The notes under the pieces are model-generated. The model was not told where the DNA came from. It searched no databases and was given only the letters and a program-made list of their open reading frames with translations. A stretch of 37,136 nt of DNA from Mycolicibacterium septicum DSM 44393 (GTDB lineage: Bacteria; Actinomycetota; Actinomycetes; Mycobacteriales; Mycobacteriaceae). The stretch covers positions 504,443-541,578 of the forward strand of contig NZ_HG322952.1 of NCBI RefSeq assembly GCF_000455325.1. Direction: 5' to 3'. A program made the position numbers and the translations under genes. This document shows, piece after piece, positions 23,407 to 31,242 of the stretch (position 1 is its first letter; each line of letters begins with the position of its first letter).

Positions 23407-24063
23407 TCACGACGGAGAAATACGGGCACGGGCCACCTGAGCCGCACCGTTGCCTGTGATCAGCCAGAGGGTTGCGAGCTGCGCTATGAAGTCGTCGAGG
23501 GACAGGTCGACACCGCCGTTGACGAACTCCAGGATGGCATCGGCGGTCCCGCCGACGATGAATGCCGGTGCCACCTTCGCCAGCGGATCTGCCTCAAGCT
23601 CGACACCGTGCACGGTGCGGCCGTGGTCGATGAGCACGTCCGTGAGCCGGTGCATGACCGTCGTGCGGTGCGCATCGAGTTCGGGGGACGCCGCGACCCC
23701 CCCGAGTAGGACACGGGCGCGACGCGGGTCGTCCACGAGTGTCCGCACTGCGGCAGCCACGCTCGCCAGGGCCTGGACCTCCAGTGGCTGTTCCGCGGCC
23801 GCGTCCGCTGCTGCCACGGTGGCGCTGCGTACCTCGTCGGCGATGTCGTCGACGACCGCAGCCGACAAGCCGTCGATGTCGGTGAAGCTCTCGTAGAAGT
23901 ACCGCTTGTTGAGACTGGCTGCGGCACAGATCTTCTCGACTGTCACGCCCCGCCACTCGTTGCACGCCATCAGGTCGATCGCTGCATCCACCAGCCGCCC
24001 ACGCCGTTGCCGGCGGCGAACGTCAGCCGATTGGCCGCCATAGGCGCGATTGGTCGTTGACAC
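23407..24063 (-). CDS. TetR-family regulator of the P450 operon
   Basis: 218 residues from GTG 24063 (another GTG lies one codon upstream). HTH: RLVDAAIDLMACNEWRGVTVEKICAAASLNKRYFYESFTDIDGL, with the K-R-Y-F-Y-E-S-F form of the recognition helix. The C-terminal domain has normal length. It is divergent from the unknown protein/SDR/P450 operon with two 24-bp-spaced repeats between them. In M. tuberculosis, from memory, cyp136 (Rv3059) is likewise next to a TetR gene (Rv3058c) and an SDR (Rv3057c), which supports the pairing. Confidence 0.88.
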   Translation of the reverse strand: MSTTNRAYGGQSADVRRRQRRGRLVDAAIDLMACNEWRGVTVEKICAAASLNKRYFYESFTDIDGLSAAVVDDIADEVRSATVAAADAAAEQPLEVQALASVAAAVRTLVDDPRRARVLLGGVAASPELDAHRTTVMHRLTDVLIDHGRTVHGVELEADPLAKVAPAFIVGGTADAILEFVNGGVDLSLDDFIAQLATLWLITGNGAAQVARARISPS

Positions 24064-24077
24064 CACTCCCACATTCT

Positions 24078-24124
24078 GGCACGGTTCAGTACCAGATATT
24101 AGGCACGAATCCGTACCAGATATT
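24078..24124. promoter_or_regulatory. Two tandem 23-bp direct repeats, candidate TetR operators
   Basis: GGCACG-n5-GTACCAGATATT occurs at 24078-24100 and again at 24102-24124, a period of 24 bp. Twenty of 23 positions are identical; the differences are confined to the five middle bases. Within the second copy GGCACG-AATC-CGTACC is a near-palindrome. The array fills the divergent region between the TetR gene and the P450 operon. Confidence 0.7.
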
Positions 24125-24138
24125 CGAGAGAGGCACAC

Positions 24139-24819
24139 ATGGCCACCGCAGAAACAAGAGCGCGCGACACCAGCCGCACACAGGACGCCGCCAACGGGTC
24201 GGTGTTGAGCGATCTGCGCGAGTTATCTCTGACCTCACCCGCCCTGGCAGTCCGCCAGGGCTGGGACTACCTCCAGGACCTCGGCAAGACCGGGCGCCGC
24301 GACCAGCTCGCCGCACTTTTCGAACGCGGGCAGACACCCGAAGCACCCCACGGGGCGCTGGAAGGGCTGATCGTCGGCAACCTGTTCGGCATCCCCGAGG
24401 CTTATCTGGCCAATCCGCTGTTGAAGATCGACCCGACCTGGCGCGGAAAGACATTCGACACCGACACGGGTTTCAACCGTCTCGCCCCGTTGGCCAAGTA
24501 CGCGATGCGGGTCATCGCACCTCTGTATCGCGGACTGCGCCGGGCCGGATCCGAGATGGTGGGTTTCGAATTCACTCACCGCATCGACACCGCGGCCATC
24601 CCGCCTTACATCAAAGTGCGTGCGCTGGACTACAGCCCGGCCGAGTTTCGAAACCCGAGCATCCGCACGTTCCCGATCAAGCGGACCCGCGACGAAATCG
24701 TGGAATTGCTGCCCGGTCTGTACCTCGGGCGGGCCCTGCTGAGAATGTCCAGCGGCGAGATCGGACTCATCGCGTACTTCGCGCTGCGGGAGTTCACGGA
24801 CGAGAGCGCCAGTCGGTGA
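24139..24819 (+). CDS. Unknown protein, first gene of the P450 operon
   Basis: 226 residues, soluble, no recognised motif. Visible features: a polar N-terminus (about 20 residues), a helical stretch, GALEGLIVGNLFGIPEAYLANPL, W-R-G-K-x-F (PTWRGKTFDTDTG), and a C-terminal PGLYLGRALLRM...IAYFALRE. The W-x-G-K-x-F and PGLYLG elements remind me of GXWXG/DUF4334 small-molecule-binding proteins, but the match is weak. GAGAGAGG precedes ATG 24139. Its stop overlaps the SDR start (GTGA), so it is stoichiometrically coupled to the SDR and P450. A substrate carrier or an enzyme of the same pathway is possible. Confidence 0.7.
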   Translation: MATAETRARDTSRTQDAANGSVLSDLRELSLTSPALAVRQGWDYLQDLGKTGRRDQLAALFERGQTPEAPHGALEGLIVGNLFGIPEAYLANPLLKIDPTWRGKTFDTDTGFNRLAPLAKYAMRVIAPLYRGLRRAGSEMVGFEFTHRIDTAAIPPYIKVRALDYSPAEFRNPSIRTFPIKRTRDEIVELLPGLYLGRALLRMSSGEIGLIAYFALREFTDESASR

Positions 24820-25625
24820 TCGACCTCGCCGGAGCCGTCGCGTGCGTCACGGGTGGCGCCCGCGGCATCGGCCGCGCCACCGCGGTTGCTCTCGTTCAGC
24901 GGGGCGCAACGGTGTGGATAGGTGACCTGGACGGCGAGGAGGCCGCACGCACTGCCCGCGAGATCGGCGCCAACGCCGCACATCTCGACGTCACGGACGC
25001 GAAAAGTGTCGCGGCGTTTCACCTTGCGGCATCCGTTGACGGGCCGGTGGCGATGTTGGTGAACAACGCCGGCATCCAGCACATGGGCCCGTTCGTGGAA
25101 CAGAAACTCCTGGCATACCACCGGGAGATCGCCGTCAATCTGACCGGCGTCGTCAACGGTATGCATGAATTCCTACCTGAGATGCTCGACCGCAATCACG
25201 GCCACATCGTGAACGTCGCGTCGATGGCGGCCAAGGTGACCACTCCCGGAATGTCGGTTTACTGCGCGACGAAGTACGCGGTGGCGGCGTTGTCGCGGGC
25301 TGTCCGCGCCGAAATCGCCCACACCGACGTCACCATCACTACGGTCATGCCTACCGCAGTCCACACCGACCTGACAGCAGGAGTCACCCTCGACCTTCTT
25401 CCCACCCGCCAGCCCGAGCAGATCGGAACCGTCATCGCCGACAGTGCACGCAGCCCCGGACGGGAGGTCACCGTCCCGAAATGGTTGTCGCCGTTCGGAC
25501 TGTTGGAGGAGGCCACGCCGGAGCCGGTTATGCAACTGTTCAAACGACTGGCCACCCGAAACGAGCCGCCTGGCCATTTCGACGAAGACCGTCGCCGCGA
25601 CTACCTGAATCGGATCAACCGATGA
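24816..25625 (+). CDS. Short-chain dehydrogenase in the P450 operon
   Basis: 269 residues from GTG 24816. Classical SDR: CVTGGARGIGRATAVAL, GDLDGEE (Asp after beta-2, favouring NAD(H)), LVNNAGIQ, NVASMAAKVTTPGMSVYCATKYAV with the catalytic Ser, Tyr and Lys, and TVMPTAVHTDLTAG. The C-terminal region with LFKRLATRNEPPGHFDEDRRRDYLNRI is lipid-SDR-like. It overlaps both neighbours by one stop-start unit. It probably oxidises the alcohol made by the downstream P450 or prepares its substrate. Confidence 0.9.
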   Translation: MIDLAGAVACVTGGARGIGRATAVALVQRGATVWIGDLDGEEAARTAREIGANAAHLDVTDAKSVAAFHLAASVDGPVAMLVNNAGIQHMGPFVEQKLLAYHREIAVNLTGVVNGMHEFLPEMLDRNHGHIVNVASMAAKVTTPGMSVYCATKYAVAALSRAVRAEIAHTDVTITTVMPTAVHTDLTAGVTLDLLPTRQPEQIGTVIADSARSPGREVTVPKWLSPFGLLEEATPEPVMQLFKRLATRNEPPGHFDEDRRRDYLNRINR

Positions 25626-27067
25626 CGGGATTGGCCACGTGTCTCACCTCCCCGGTGAACAAGCACCGCGTCCAAGCCATCGGCGCGGCCGTCACCTCAC
25701 GATTTCCGAGCGGTGACCGTCCACTGGCCTCGCCACCGCCCGGGTCGAATCTCAAGCCCGTCATGGGCAACTACGGCTTCCCGTTCCTCGGCCACGTGTT
25801 GAGCTCATTGGCCGATCCCCTTGCTTTCGCCCGCGACCGATACGAGCGATACGGACCGGTGTCGTGGGCCGGGGGCGTCGGCTTTCGCGTCGTCGGCCTC
25901 ATGGGCCCTGACGCCTTAGAAGCCGCATGGGTCAACCGGGACAAGGTCTTCTCCAGTACGCGCGGCTGGGCACCGGTCATCGGGCCGTTCTTCCACCGCG
26001 GAATGATGTTGCTCGACTTCGACGAACATCGCGACCACCGCCGCATCATGCAGCAGTCCTTCACCCGCAGCGCGTTGGACGGCTATCTGGAACTGATGCG
26101 GCCCAGTATCGATCGCACTCTGAGCAATTGGCGGTCGGCACAGCGGTTTCCGTTCTATCCGTCCATCAAGCACCTGCTGCTCGAACAGGCCGCGGAGGTG
26201 TTCGTCGGCACCCATCTCGGTCCCGAGTCCGACCAACTGTCGGCGGATTTCCACGACACCGTGCGAGGCGGGCAGGCGCTGGTCCGCGCGGACGTGCCCG
26301 GCGGCGTGTGGGCCAAGGGTCTACGGGCCCGGGAACGGCTCGAATGCTACTTCGCCGAGCAGGTTCCCGACCGCCAGGGCGGCGACGGCACCGACCTTTT
26401 CTCGATGCTGTGTCGCAGCGAGGATGAAGACGGCGCACGGTTCACGCCGGCCGACATCGTCAACCACATGATCTTCCTGCTGATGGCTGCGCACGACACC
26501 ACCGCCATCGCGCTGTCCATGCTGACCTACGAACTGGGCCGGAACCGGCAATGGCAGGACGCGTTGCGCAAGGAGGCGATCAGCCTCCCGAATGACACTC
26601 CGACGGTGCTCGACCTGGAGGCCTACCCACTGCTCGATGCCGCGTTCAAGGAGATCCTCCGAATGTATGCGCCGGCCGGCGCGCTCTTCCGGCAGACCGT
26701 TCGCGACACCGAGATCCTCGGGCACTTTGTCCCACGCAAGACCCAGGTGGCCATCAATGTCTATGCCTCCATGCGGCTTTCCGACTGGTGGGCCGACCCC
26801 GACACGTTCAATCCAGAACGGTTCGTGAACAATTCCGAGTCCCGCGCCACGGTGAGCCGCTACGTGTTCGCCCCCTTCGGCGGCGGCGCCCACAAGTGCA
26901 TCGGCCAGCAGTTCGCCGATATGACAGTCAAGACCACCATGCACCAGATGCTGAGACGGTTCGAATGGAGCGTGCCTGACGACTATCGCCCTCAGCTGAC
27001 CTGGGGCACCGGGCCGACCCCTGCCGACGACCTACCGATCACCCTGCGATCGCGCGCGCTGACGTAG
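25622..27067 (+). CDS. Cytochrome P450, CYP136-like
   Basis: 481 residues. I-helix AAHDTTAIALSM (oxygen activation), K-helix KEILR (ExxR), the PERF region and heme loop FGGGAHKCIG with C426 as heme ligand. The N-terminal PPPGSNLKPVMG...PFLGH and VIGPFFHRGMMLLDFDEHRDHRRIMQ closely recall M. tuberculosis CYP136 (Rv3059), hence the family call. No transmembrane anchor. The substrate is unknown; the family has sterol-14-demethylase-like features. No ferredoxin or reductase gene is adjacent. Last gene of the operon; a hairpin follows. Confidence 0.9.
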   Translation: MTGLATCLTSPVNKHRVQAIGAAVTSRFPSGDRPLASPPPGSNLKPVMGNYGFPFLGHVLSSLADPLAFARDRYERYGPVSWAGGVGFRVVGLMGPDALEAAWVNRDKVFSSTRGWAPVIGPFFHRGMMLLDFDEHRDHRRIMQQSFTRSALDGYLELMRPSIDRTLSNWRSAQRFPFYPSIKHLLLEQAAEVFVGTHLGPESDQLSADFHDTVRGGQALVRADVPGGVWAKGLRARERLECYFAEQVPDRQGGDGTDLFSMLCRSEDEDGARFTPADIVNHMIFLLMAAHDTTAIALSMLTYELGRNRQWQDALRKEAISLPNDTPTVLDLEAYPLLDAAFKEILRMYAPAGALFRQTVRDTEILGHFVPRKTQVAINVYASMRLSDWWADPDTFNPERFVNNSESRATVSRYVFAPFGGGAHKCIGQQFADMTVKTTMHQMLRRFEWSVPDDYRPQLTWGTGPTPADDLPITLRSRALT

Positions 27068-27074
27068 GCAACGC

Positions 27075-27102
27075 CCGCTACGCGAATCAAGTCGCGTAGC
27101 GG
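27075..27102. terminator. Hairpin between the P450 and the SRPBCC gene
   Basis: CCGCTACGCGA and TCGCGTAGCGG are perfect 11-bp arms around a 6-base loop (ATCAAG), seven bases after the P450 stop and overlapping the end of the convergent SRPBCC gene. Without a T-tract, but well placed to stop transcription from both sides. Confidence 0.7.
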
Positions 27103-27557
27103 TCGTGCAACTTGGTCAACGTGGACTCGATACCCTTTGCGTTGCCCTTGGCGAAGCCCATTCGCTCGTAGTACTTCAGCGTGTCCTTGATCCGCCCAGT
27201 GTCGCGGTAATCGAATGTCTCTGTCACGCGCGTGAGGGTGGGGGTGAGTGCGGTGAATTCCCAGCGCCAACGGTGCCCCACCGGATGTCGCCATTCAAAG
27301 AGTTCGTCGGGTTTCACCGCGGTGACGACGCTGGTGATCCGGTAGGGCACCCCGTACATCCGCATCCCAGTCGTGAACTTCGCGCCCGGAGCGATGTCGT
27401 CCGGGCACGACACGTTGTCGCGGACGGTGCCCGAACCGTCGATCTCGTGGTGACGACGCGGGTCGGCGATCATGGCGAACAGTTCGGCCGCAGGGGCATT
27501 GACCTCCACGGAGCGGCTGACCTGATTCGGACCCGCGTCAACGATGCTGACGGCCAT
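27087..27557 (-). CDS. SRPBCC/START-like small-ligand-binding protein
   Basis: 156 residues from ATG 27557, with GAAGGA eight bases upstream. The opening VSRSVEVNAPAAELFAMIADPRRHHEIDGSG is the standard polyketide-cyclase/SRPBCC signature, followed by beta strands (KFTTGMRMYGVPYRITSVVT, DELFEWRHP) and a long C-terminal helix (GIESTLTKLHDRY). Such proteins hold lipids or aromatic compounds in a deep cavity; catalysis is not always present. It converges with the P450 operon and shares its terminator hairpin. Confidence 0.88.
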   Translation of the reverse strand: MAVSIVDAGPNQVSRSVEVNAPAAELFAMIADPRRHHEIDGSGTVRDNVSCPDDIAPGAKFTTGMRMYGVPYRITSVVTAVKPDELFEWRHPVGHRWRWEFTALTPTLTRVTETFDYRDTGRIKDTLKYYERMGFAKGNAKGIESTLTKLHDRYAT

Positions 27558-27637
27558 GGTGTGTCCTTCGATTCGCATTCGCTGTTCGACGACGCTACTA
27601 CCGACGAACTGCGGCCGGTGCGTTCTCCAGGAAAGAG

Positions 27638-27665
27638 AAAGACCCGCCGTCTCCGGCGGGTCTTT
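27638..27665 (-). terminator. Rho-independent terminator of tRNA-Ala
   Basis: AAAGACCCGCCG and CGGCGGGTCTTT are perfect 12-bp arms around a 4-base loop, followed on the minus strand by a T/C-rich tail (TCTTTCTCTTTCC). It lies 15 bases downstream of the tRNA. Confidence 0.88.
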
Positions 27666-27680
27666 CCTATTCGAACTCTG

Positions 27681-27753
27681 TGGAGCTAAGGGGAATCGAA
27701 CCCCTGACCTTCTCGATGCGAACGAGACGCGCTACCAACTGCGCTATAGCCCC
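27681..27753 (-). tRNA. tRNA-Ala, anticodon CGC
   Basis: 73 bases reading GGGGCTATAGCGC... on the minus strand. Cloverleaf: 7-bp acceptor stem GGGGCTA/TAGCTCC with one G-U pair, D-stem GCGC/GCGC, anticodon stem TCTCG/CGAGA with loop TTCGCAT (anticodon CGC at 27720-27718, decoding GCG), and T-arm AGGGG-TTCGATT-CCCCT. The discriminator base is A; CCA is not encoded. The 3' end points toward the accessory block at lower coordinates. Confidence 0.97.
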
Positions 27754-27808
27754 TGATACCGGAAGCAAAGGCTACCAGCACTGCGGCCGTGAGACGAAAC
27801 CGGCCGCC

Positions 27809-29014
27809 CTACTGCCCGGAAGCGCGCGGTAGATCGTATTCGCGGGACATCGACGCGTACGACGCGTACGCCAGGTGCTCGAAGATCGGGTCCTCGTCGT
27901 CGATGTCGAGCACCACCGCGCCGGGCCTGCGCAGCCGGGCCGGCACCACGTCCAGCTTGTGGTCGTCGGTGTTCTCCACGCCCAGCCTGGACCGGGCCAT
28001 CCGGTGCGCACGACGGCGACGCAGCTGCTCCTCGATGCGCGTCTGGCGGCGCAGGTAGGCCAGATAAAGCACGGTCAGCGTGCCGGCACCACCACACACC
28101 CACCACGCCGACGGCGTCACCAGGAAGGCTGCACCCGCCGAGAACAGCAACGTGGCGGCCAGCACCGCGAGCACGCGCTTGCGGAACTGGAACTTGCGGG
28201 CGCTGATCTCCGCGGCTTTCTTGGACTCGAACCGGCGCTGCCCGGTCGCGCTCAGCGACGCGACAGGCTCGTCGGCCTGCTGCTCGTCGGCCGGCTCGTC
28301 CTCGGCCTCGGGTTCCAGGCCCGACGTGTCGGCGACGTACTCGTACTCGTCGTCGGCGAGATCCTCCGGATCGTTGTCCTCCTGAACGTCCTCGAGATCC
28401 TGGACATCCTCGGCCTCGTCGAGATCCACTGCGATGCGCTCGGTTTGAGCCTCAGATTCGACAGCCTCGAAGCCCGCGATGGGCTCCTCGACGGGTTCCT
28501 CGACCGCGACGGGCTCGGGTTCCGCCTCAGCCTCCACCTCGGGCTCGGTCTCGAATTCCAGCTCGAGCTCGGGTTCGGCCACTGCCTCGGGTTCGGCCAC
28601 TGCCTCGGCGGCCTCGGCCATCGCACCGACGGGAAGTGCGCCGGAATCCTCGTCGACGATGTCGACGTCGAGGTAGTCGGGTTCGGGGGTCTCGACGCTC
28701 ACCGCTGCCACCACGACGGTGCGCTGCACTGTGGCGTGCACCCGCACCTCGACGGGCTCGTCCTCGACGTCTTCGTCGAGGTCCTCATCGAGGTGGTCGG
28801 CGGTGGGCTGCCAGTCCGGATCACTGTGATGCCCGGCGGCCGGGCCGCGTCGTAAGCGTTGGGCGTTGCGGCCGCTGTTGAGTACTCGTGTCGCCAGGGC
28901 GACGTCGCTGGTACGACGCACCGAGTCGCGCTTGCTGATCAACATCGGAACCAACACGAAAAGCCAGAGAACGACGAGGGAAATCCACAGTAGTGACTGG
29001 GGGATGCTTGGCAT
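27809..29014 (-). CDS. glpR: GlpR/SepX-type membrane receptor for the gephyrin-like division protein
   Basis: 401 residues. TM1 at 8-26 right after MPSIPQ, then a very acidic disordered segment (about 74-250, rich in Glu-Pro and Asp), a basic stretch, two adjacent TMs (281-299, 302-321), an Arg-rich segment and a conserved tail DIDDEDPIFEHLAYASYA. This matches Rv0996 of M. tuberculosis, SepX of Streptomyces and GlpR of Corynebacterium, membrane proteins of the division and polar growth machinery. GlpR binds the MoeA-like Glp, encoded two genes upstream here. ATG 29014 has AAAGGAG upstream; the longer frame to 29083 is not needed. Confidence 0.85.
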   Translation of the reverse strand: MPSIPQSLLWISLVVLWLFVLVPMLISKRDSVRRTSDVALATRVLNSGRNAQRLRRGPAAGHHSDPDWQPTADHLDEDLDEDVEDEPVEVRVHATVQRTVVVAAVSVETPEPDYLDVDIVDEDSGALPVGAMAEAAEAVAEPEAVAEPELELEFETEPEVEAEAEPEPVAVEEPVEEPIAGFEAVESEAQTERIAVDLDEAEDVQDLEDVQEDNDPEDLADDEYEYVADTSGLEPEAEDEPADEQQADEPVASLSATGQRRFESKKAAEISARKFQFRKRVLAVLAATLLFSAGAAFLVTPSAWWVCGGAGTLTVLYLAYLRRQTRIEEQLRRRRAHRMARSRLGVENTDDHKLDVVPARLRRPGAVVLDIDDEDPIFEHLAYASYASMSREYDLPRASGQ

Positions 29015-29081
29015 GACGCCTGCTCCTTTCCCCTTCAGGCTAGGTCTGTGACCAGCGCATCCATGGATGGCGCGCCGACAC

Positions 29082-29099
29082 AATTACACACCTGTAATT
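29082..29099. promoter_or_regulatory. Dyad upstream of glpR
   Basis: AATTACA-CACC-TGTAATT is a perfect 7-bp inverted repeat with a 4-base centre, AT-rich in a GC-rich region, 68 bp upstream of the glpR start. It may be an operator or include a -10 element of the glpR promoter. Confidence 0.5.
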
Positions 29100-29120
29100 C
29101 GATCGATACAAGCACCAACA

Positions 29121-29147
29121 GTCACATGTGTCACATTGGTAACAGCT
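29121..29147 (-). promoter_or_regulatory. Three tandem 9-bp repeats, MtrA-like site
   Basis: GTCACATGT, GTCACATTG and GTAACAGCT follow one another without gaps on the plus strand. Direct GTCACA/GTAACA-type 9-mers are the kind of site bound by the response regulator MtrA in mycobacteria. They lie about 107-133 bp upstream of glpR, in the 241-bp space after rimJ. Binding by MtrA is inferred. Confidence 0.55.
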
Positions 29148-29255
29148 GGCGAGACCAGTTTCGCTGAGATTGCTTCCAGGGCTGTGGATCCGGTGAAATC
29201 ACGACCGCACGCGCAGTTTCGACGCGGCGCGCCGCAACGGAGATCCTGGCCGAAG

Positions 29256-29909
29256 TCAGCACCAACTGGCGCGGCCGGCCGAAACCAGGGCCTGGGCCGC
29301 CGAATGCTTGAGCTCCTCCAACGTGATCGCGACCAGGAGGTGGTCCCGCCAGGCGCCGTCCACCTCGAGATAGCGGCGCAGCAGCCCCTCCTCACGGAAG
29401 CCGACCCGCGCCAGCACGGCCCGGCTCGCGACGTTCTCCGGACGCACCGTGGCCTCGACCCGGTGCAACTGCACCCCGTTGAAGGAGTGGTCGAGCCCCA
29501 GCGCCAGCGCAGCGGTCGCCACCCCGCCGCCGGTCTTGTCGCTGGCCACCCAGTAGCCGATCCACGCCGATCGCAGTGCGCCATGGGTGACGTTGCCGAT
29601 CGTGAGCTGGCCGGCGAACTGCCCGTCGAGCTCGATCACGTACGGCAGCATCCGCCCGCGCCGGGCCTCGCTGCGCAAGCCCGAGCAGATCGCGGGCCAC
29701 GACGAAACAGCATGACGGACACGCCAATCCACGCCGCTGACCGGCTCCCACGGCTCCAGGTGGGCCTGGTCGGCCATCCGGATGCGGCTCCACACGGCCG
29801 CATCGCGCAGCCGCACCGGACGTAGCCGCACCACACCGGCCTGCACCCGCAACGGTCCGATCGGACCGGGCCAACCCGGGTGAAAAGCGTTGGACCGGAA
29901 CAGGCTCAT
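29256..29909 (-). CDS. rimJ: GNAT N-acetyltransferase, RimJ-like
   Basis: 217 residues from ATG 29909 (GTG 29915 adds two). The GNAT core runs from VVRLRPVRLRDAAVW through IGYWVASDKTGGGVATAALALGLD (acetyl-CoA loop) to VRPENVASRAVLARVGFREEGLLRRYLEVDG, the RimJ/RimL pattern. These enzymes acetylate N-terminal Ser/Ala of ribosomal or other proteins. It sits in the conserved galU-glp-rimJ-glpR run, but its target in mycobacteria is not known. 241 bp without a gene separate it from glpR. Confidence 0.85.
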   Translation of the reverse strand: MSLFRSNAFHPGWPGPIGPLRVQAGVVRLRPVRLRDAAVWSRIRMADQAHLEPWEPVSGVDWRVRHAVSSWPAICSGLRSEARRGRMLPYVIELDGQFAGQLTIGNVTHGALRSAWIGYWVASDKTGGGVATAALALGLDHSFNGVQLHRVEATVRPENVASRAVLARVGFREEGLLRRYLEVDGAWRDHLLVAITLEELKHSAAQALVSAGRASWC

Positions 29910-29955
29910 CCGCACAGTCGATTCGTCACACCGTCATTCATCGAATGAAGTCTTA

Positions 29956-31194
29956 TCAGCCGCGCTGGGCCAGGAATGCGACATCCACGGTTTCGCCGGT
30001 GCGAACCTCGTCGACCTCACTCGGAATCACCACGAGACAGTTCGCCTCGGCGAGGGTGGCCAGCAGGTGGGTGGAGGCGCCCGGCGCCCCGCCCAGGGCC
30101 TGCACCAGGTATTCACCGGTGTCCTGGTCCCTCATGAGCTGCCCGCGCAGGTATCCGGTGCGGCCCGCCACCGAGCTGATCGGCGCCAGCGTGCGGGCCT
30201 TGACCACGCGCCGCATCGGCTGGCGCTTACCCAGCGAGAGCCGGATCAGCGGGCGGACCATCACCTCGAACACCACCAGCGCGCTCACCGGGTTGGCCGG
30301 CAGCAGGAAGACCGGAACGCGGTCGCGACCGAGCTGACCGAAGCCCTGCACCGATCCCGGGTGCATCGCGATCCGGGCCACCTCCATCTCGCCGAGTTCG
30401 GCGAGCACGGTGCGCACAGATTCGGCGGCGGCTCCGCCCACCGCACCGGCGATCACCACGATCTCGTTGCGATTGACTTGGCCCTCAACGGTTTCCCGCA
30501 GTTCTCGCGGGTCGGTGCTGATGATGCCGACGCGGTTGACCTCGGCACCCGCATCCCGGCCTGCGGCGGCCAGCGCGTAGGAGTTCACGTCGTACACCTG
30601 CCCGGTCCCCGGGCTGCGGGACACGTCGACGAGTTCGCCGCCCACGCACATCACGCACAGCCTCGGCCGCGGATGCACCAGCACCCGGTCCCGCCCGACC
30701 GCGGCCAGCAGCCCCACCTGGGCCGGGCCGATGATGGTGCCGGCCCGCACCGCGACGTCGCCGGGTTGCACGTCGTCGCCCGTGCGCCGGACATAGGCGC
30801 CCGAGCGCACGCTGCGCAGGATCCGCACCCGGCTCTCGCCGCCGTCGGTCCACCGCAACGGCAGCACCGCATCGGCCAGCGTCGGCATCGGCGCGCCGGT
30901 CTGCACCCGCGCGGCCTGCCGCGGCTGCAACCGGCTCGGGGTACGCGCACCCGCTTCGATCGCGCCCATCACGGGCAGGCTGATCTCACCGGCGCCGTCA
31001 CCCACGGACAACACGTCGACGCTGCGCACCGCGTAGCCGTCGATGGCGGCCTGATCGAATCCCGGCATGGGCCGTTCGGTGACGACCTCTTCGGCGCACA
31101 TCAGGCCTTGTGACTCGGCGATTGCCACTCGCACCGGTCGGGGGGCTACTGCGGCAGCGGCTACCCGAGCCTGCTGTTCCTCCACCGAACGCAC
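29956..31194 (-). CDS. moeA1: Gephyrin-like MoeA protein (Glp/MoeA1)
   Basis: 412 residues with the MoeA four-domain layout: IDGYAV (D52), TGAPMP, TGDDVQPGD, then the MogA-like domain III and a C-terminal beta domain. Several catalytic motifs deviate: the S-TGDEL motif reads CVGGEL (184-188), SGGVS.G..D reads AGAVGGAAAE with Glu for Asp (258), and LPGNPVS reads LPANPVS. In Corynebacterium the homologue Glp works in cell division with GlpR, and gene order here (galU, glp, rimJ, glpR) supports the same role. A residual molybdenum-cofactor activity is possible. The start is GTG 31194; galU ends 48 bp upstream. Confidence 0.88.
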   Translation of the reverse strand: MRSVEEQQARVAAAAVAPRPVRVAIAESQGLMCAEEVVTERPMPGFDQAAIDGYAVRSVDVLSVGDGAGEISLPVMGAIEAGARTPSRLQPRQAARVQTGAPMPTLADAVLPLRWTDGGESRVRILRSVRSGAYVRRTGDDVQPGDVAVRAGTIIGPAQVGLLAAVGRDRVLVHPRPRLCVMCVGGELVDVSRSPGTGQVYDVNSYALAAAGRDAGAEVNRVGIISTDPRELRETVEGQVNRNEIVVIAGAVGGAAAESVRTVLAELGEMEVARIAMHPGSVQGFGQLGRDRVPVFLLPANPVSALVVFEVMVRPLIRLSLGKRQPMRRVVKARTLAPISSVAGRTGYLRGQLMRDQDTGEYLVQALGGAPGASTHLLATLAEANCLVVIPSEVDEVRTGETVDVAFLAQRG

Positions 31195-31242
31195 AACACG
31201 CCTTCCTATGCCATCCGGGCCGACGTGCGGGCCAGCGTGTTG

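Noticed and set aside
27681..27753. Attachment-site duplication of the tRNA-Ala 3' end
   Set aside because: No second copy of the TTCGATTCCCCTTAGCTCC end was found on reading the window, so no att site is claimed.
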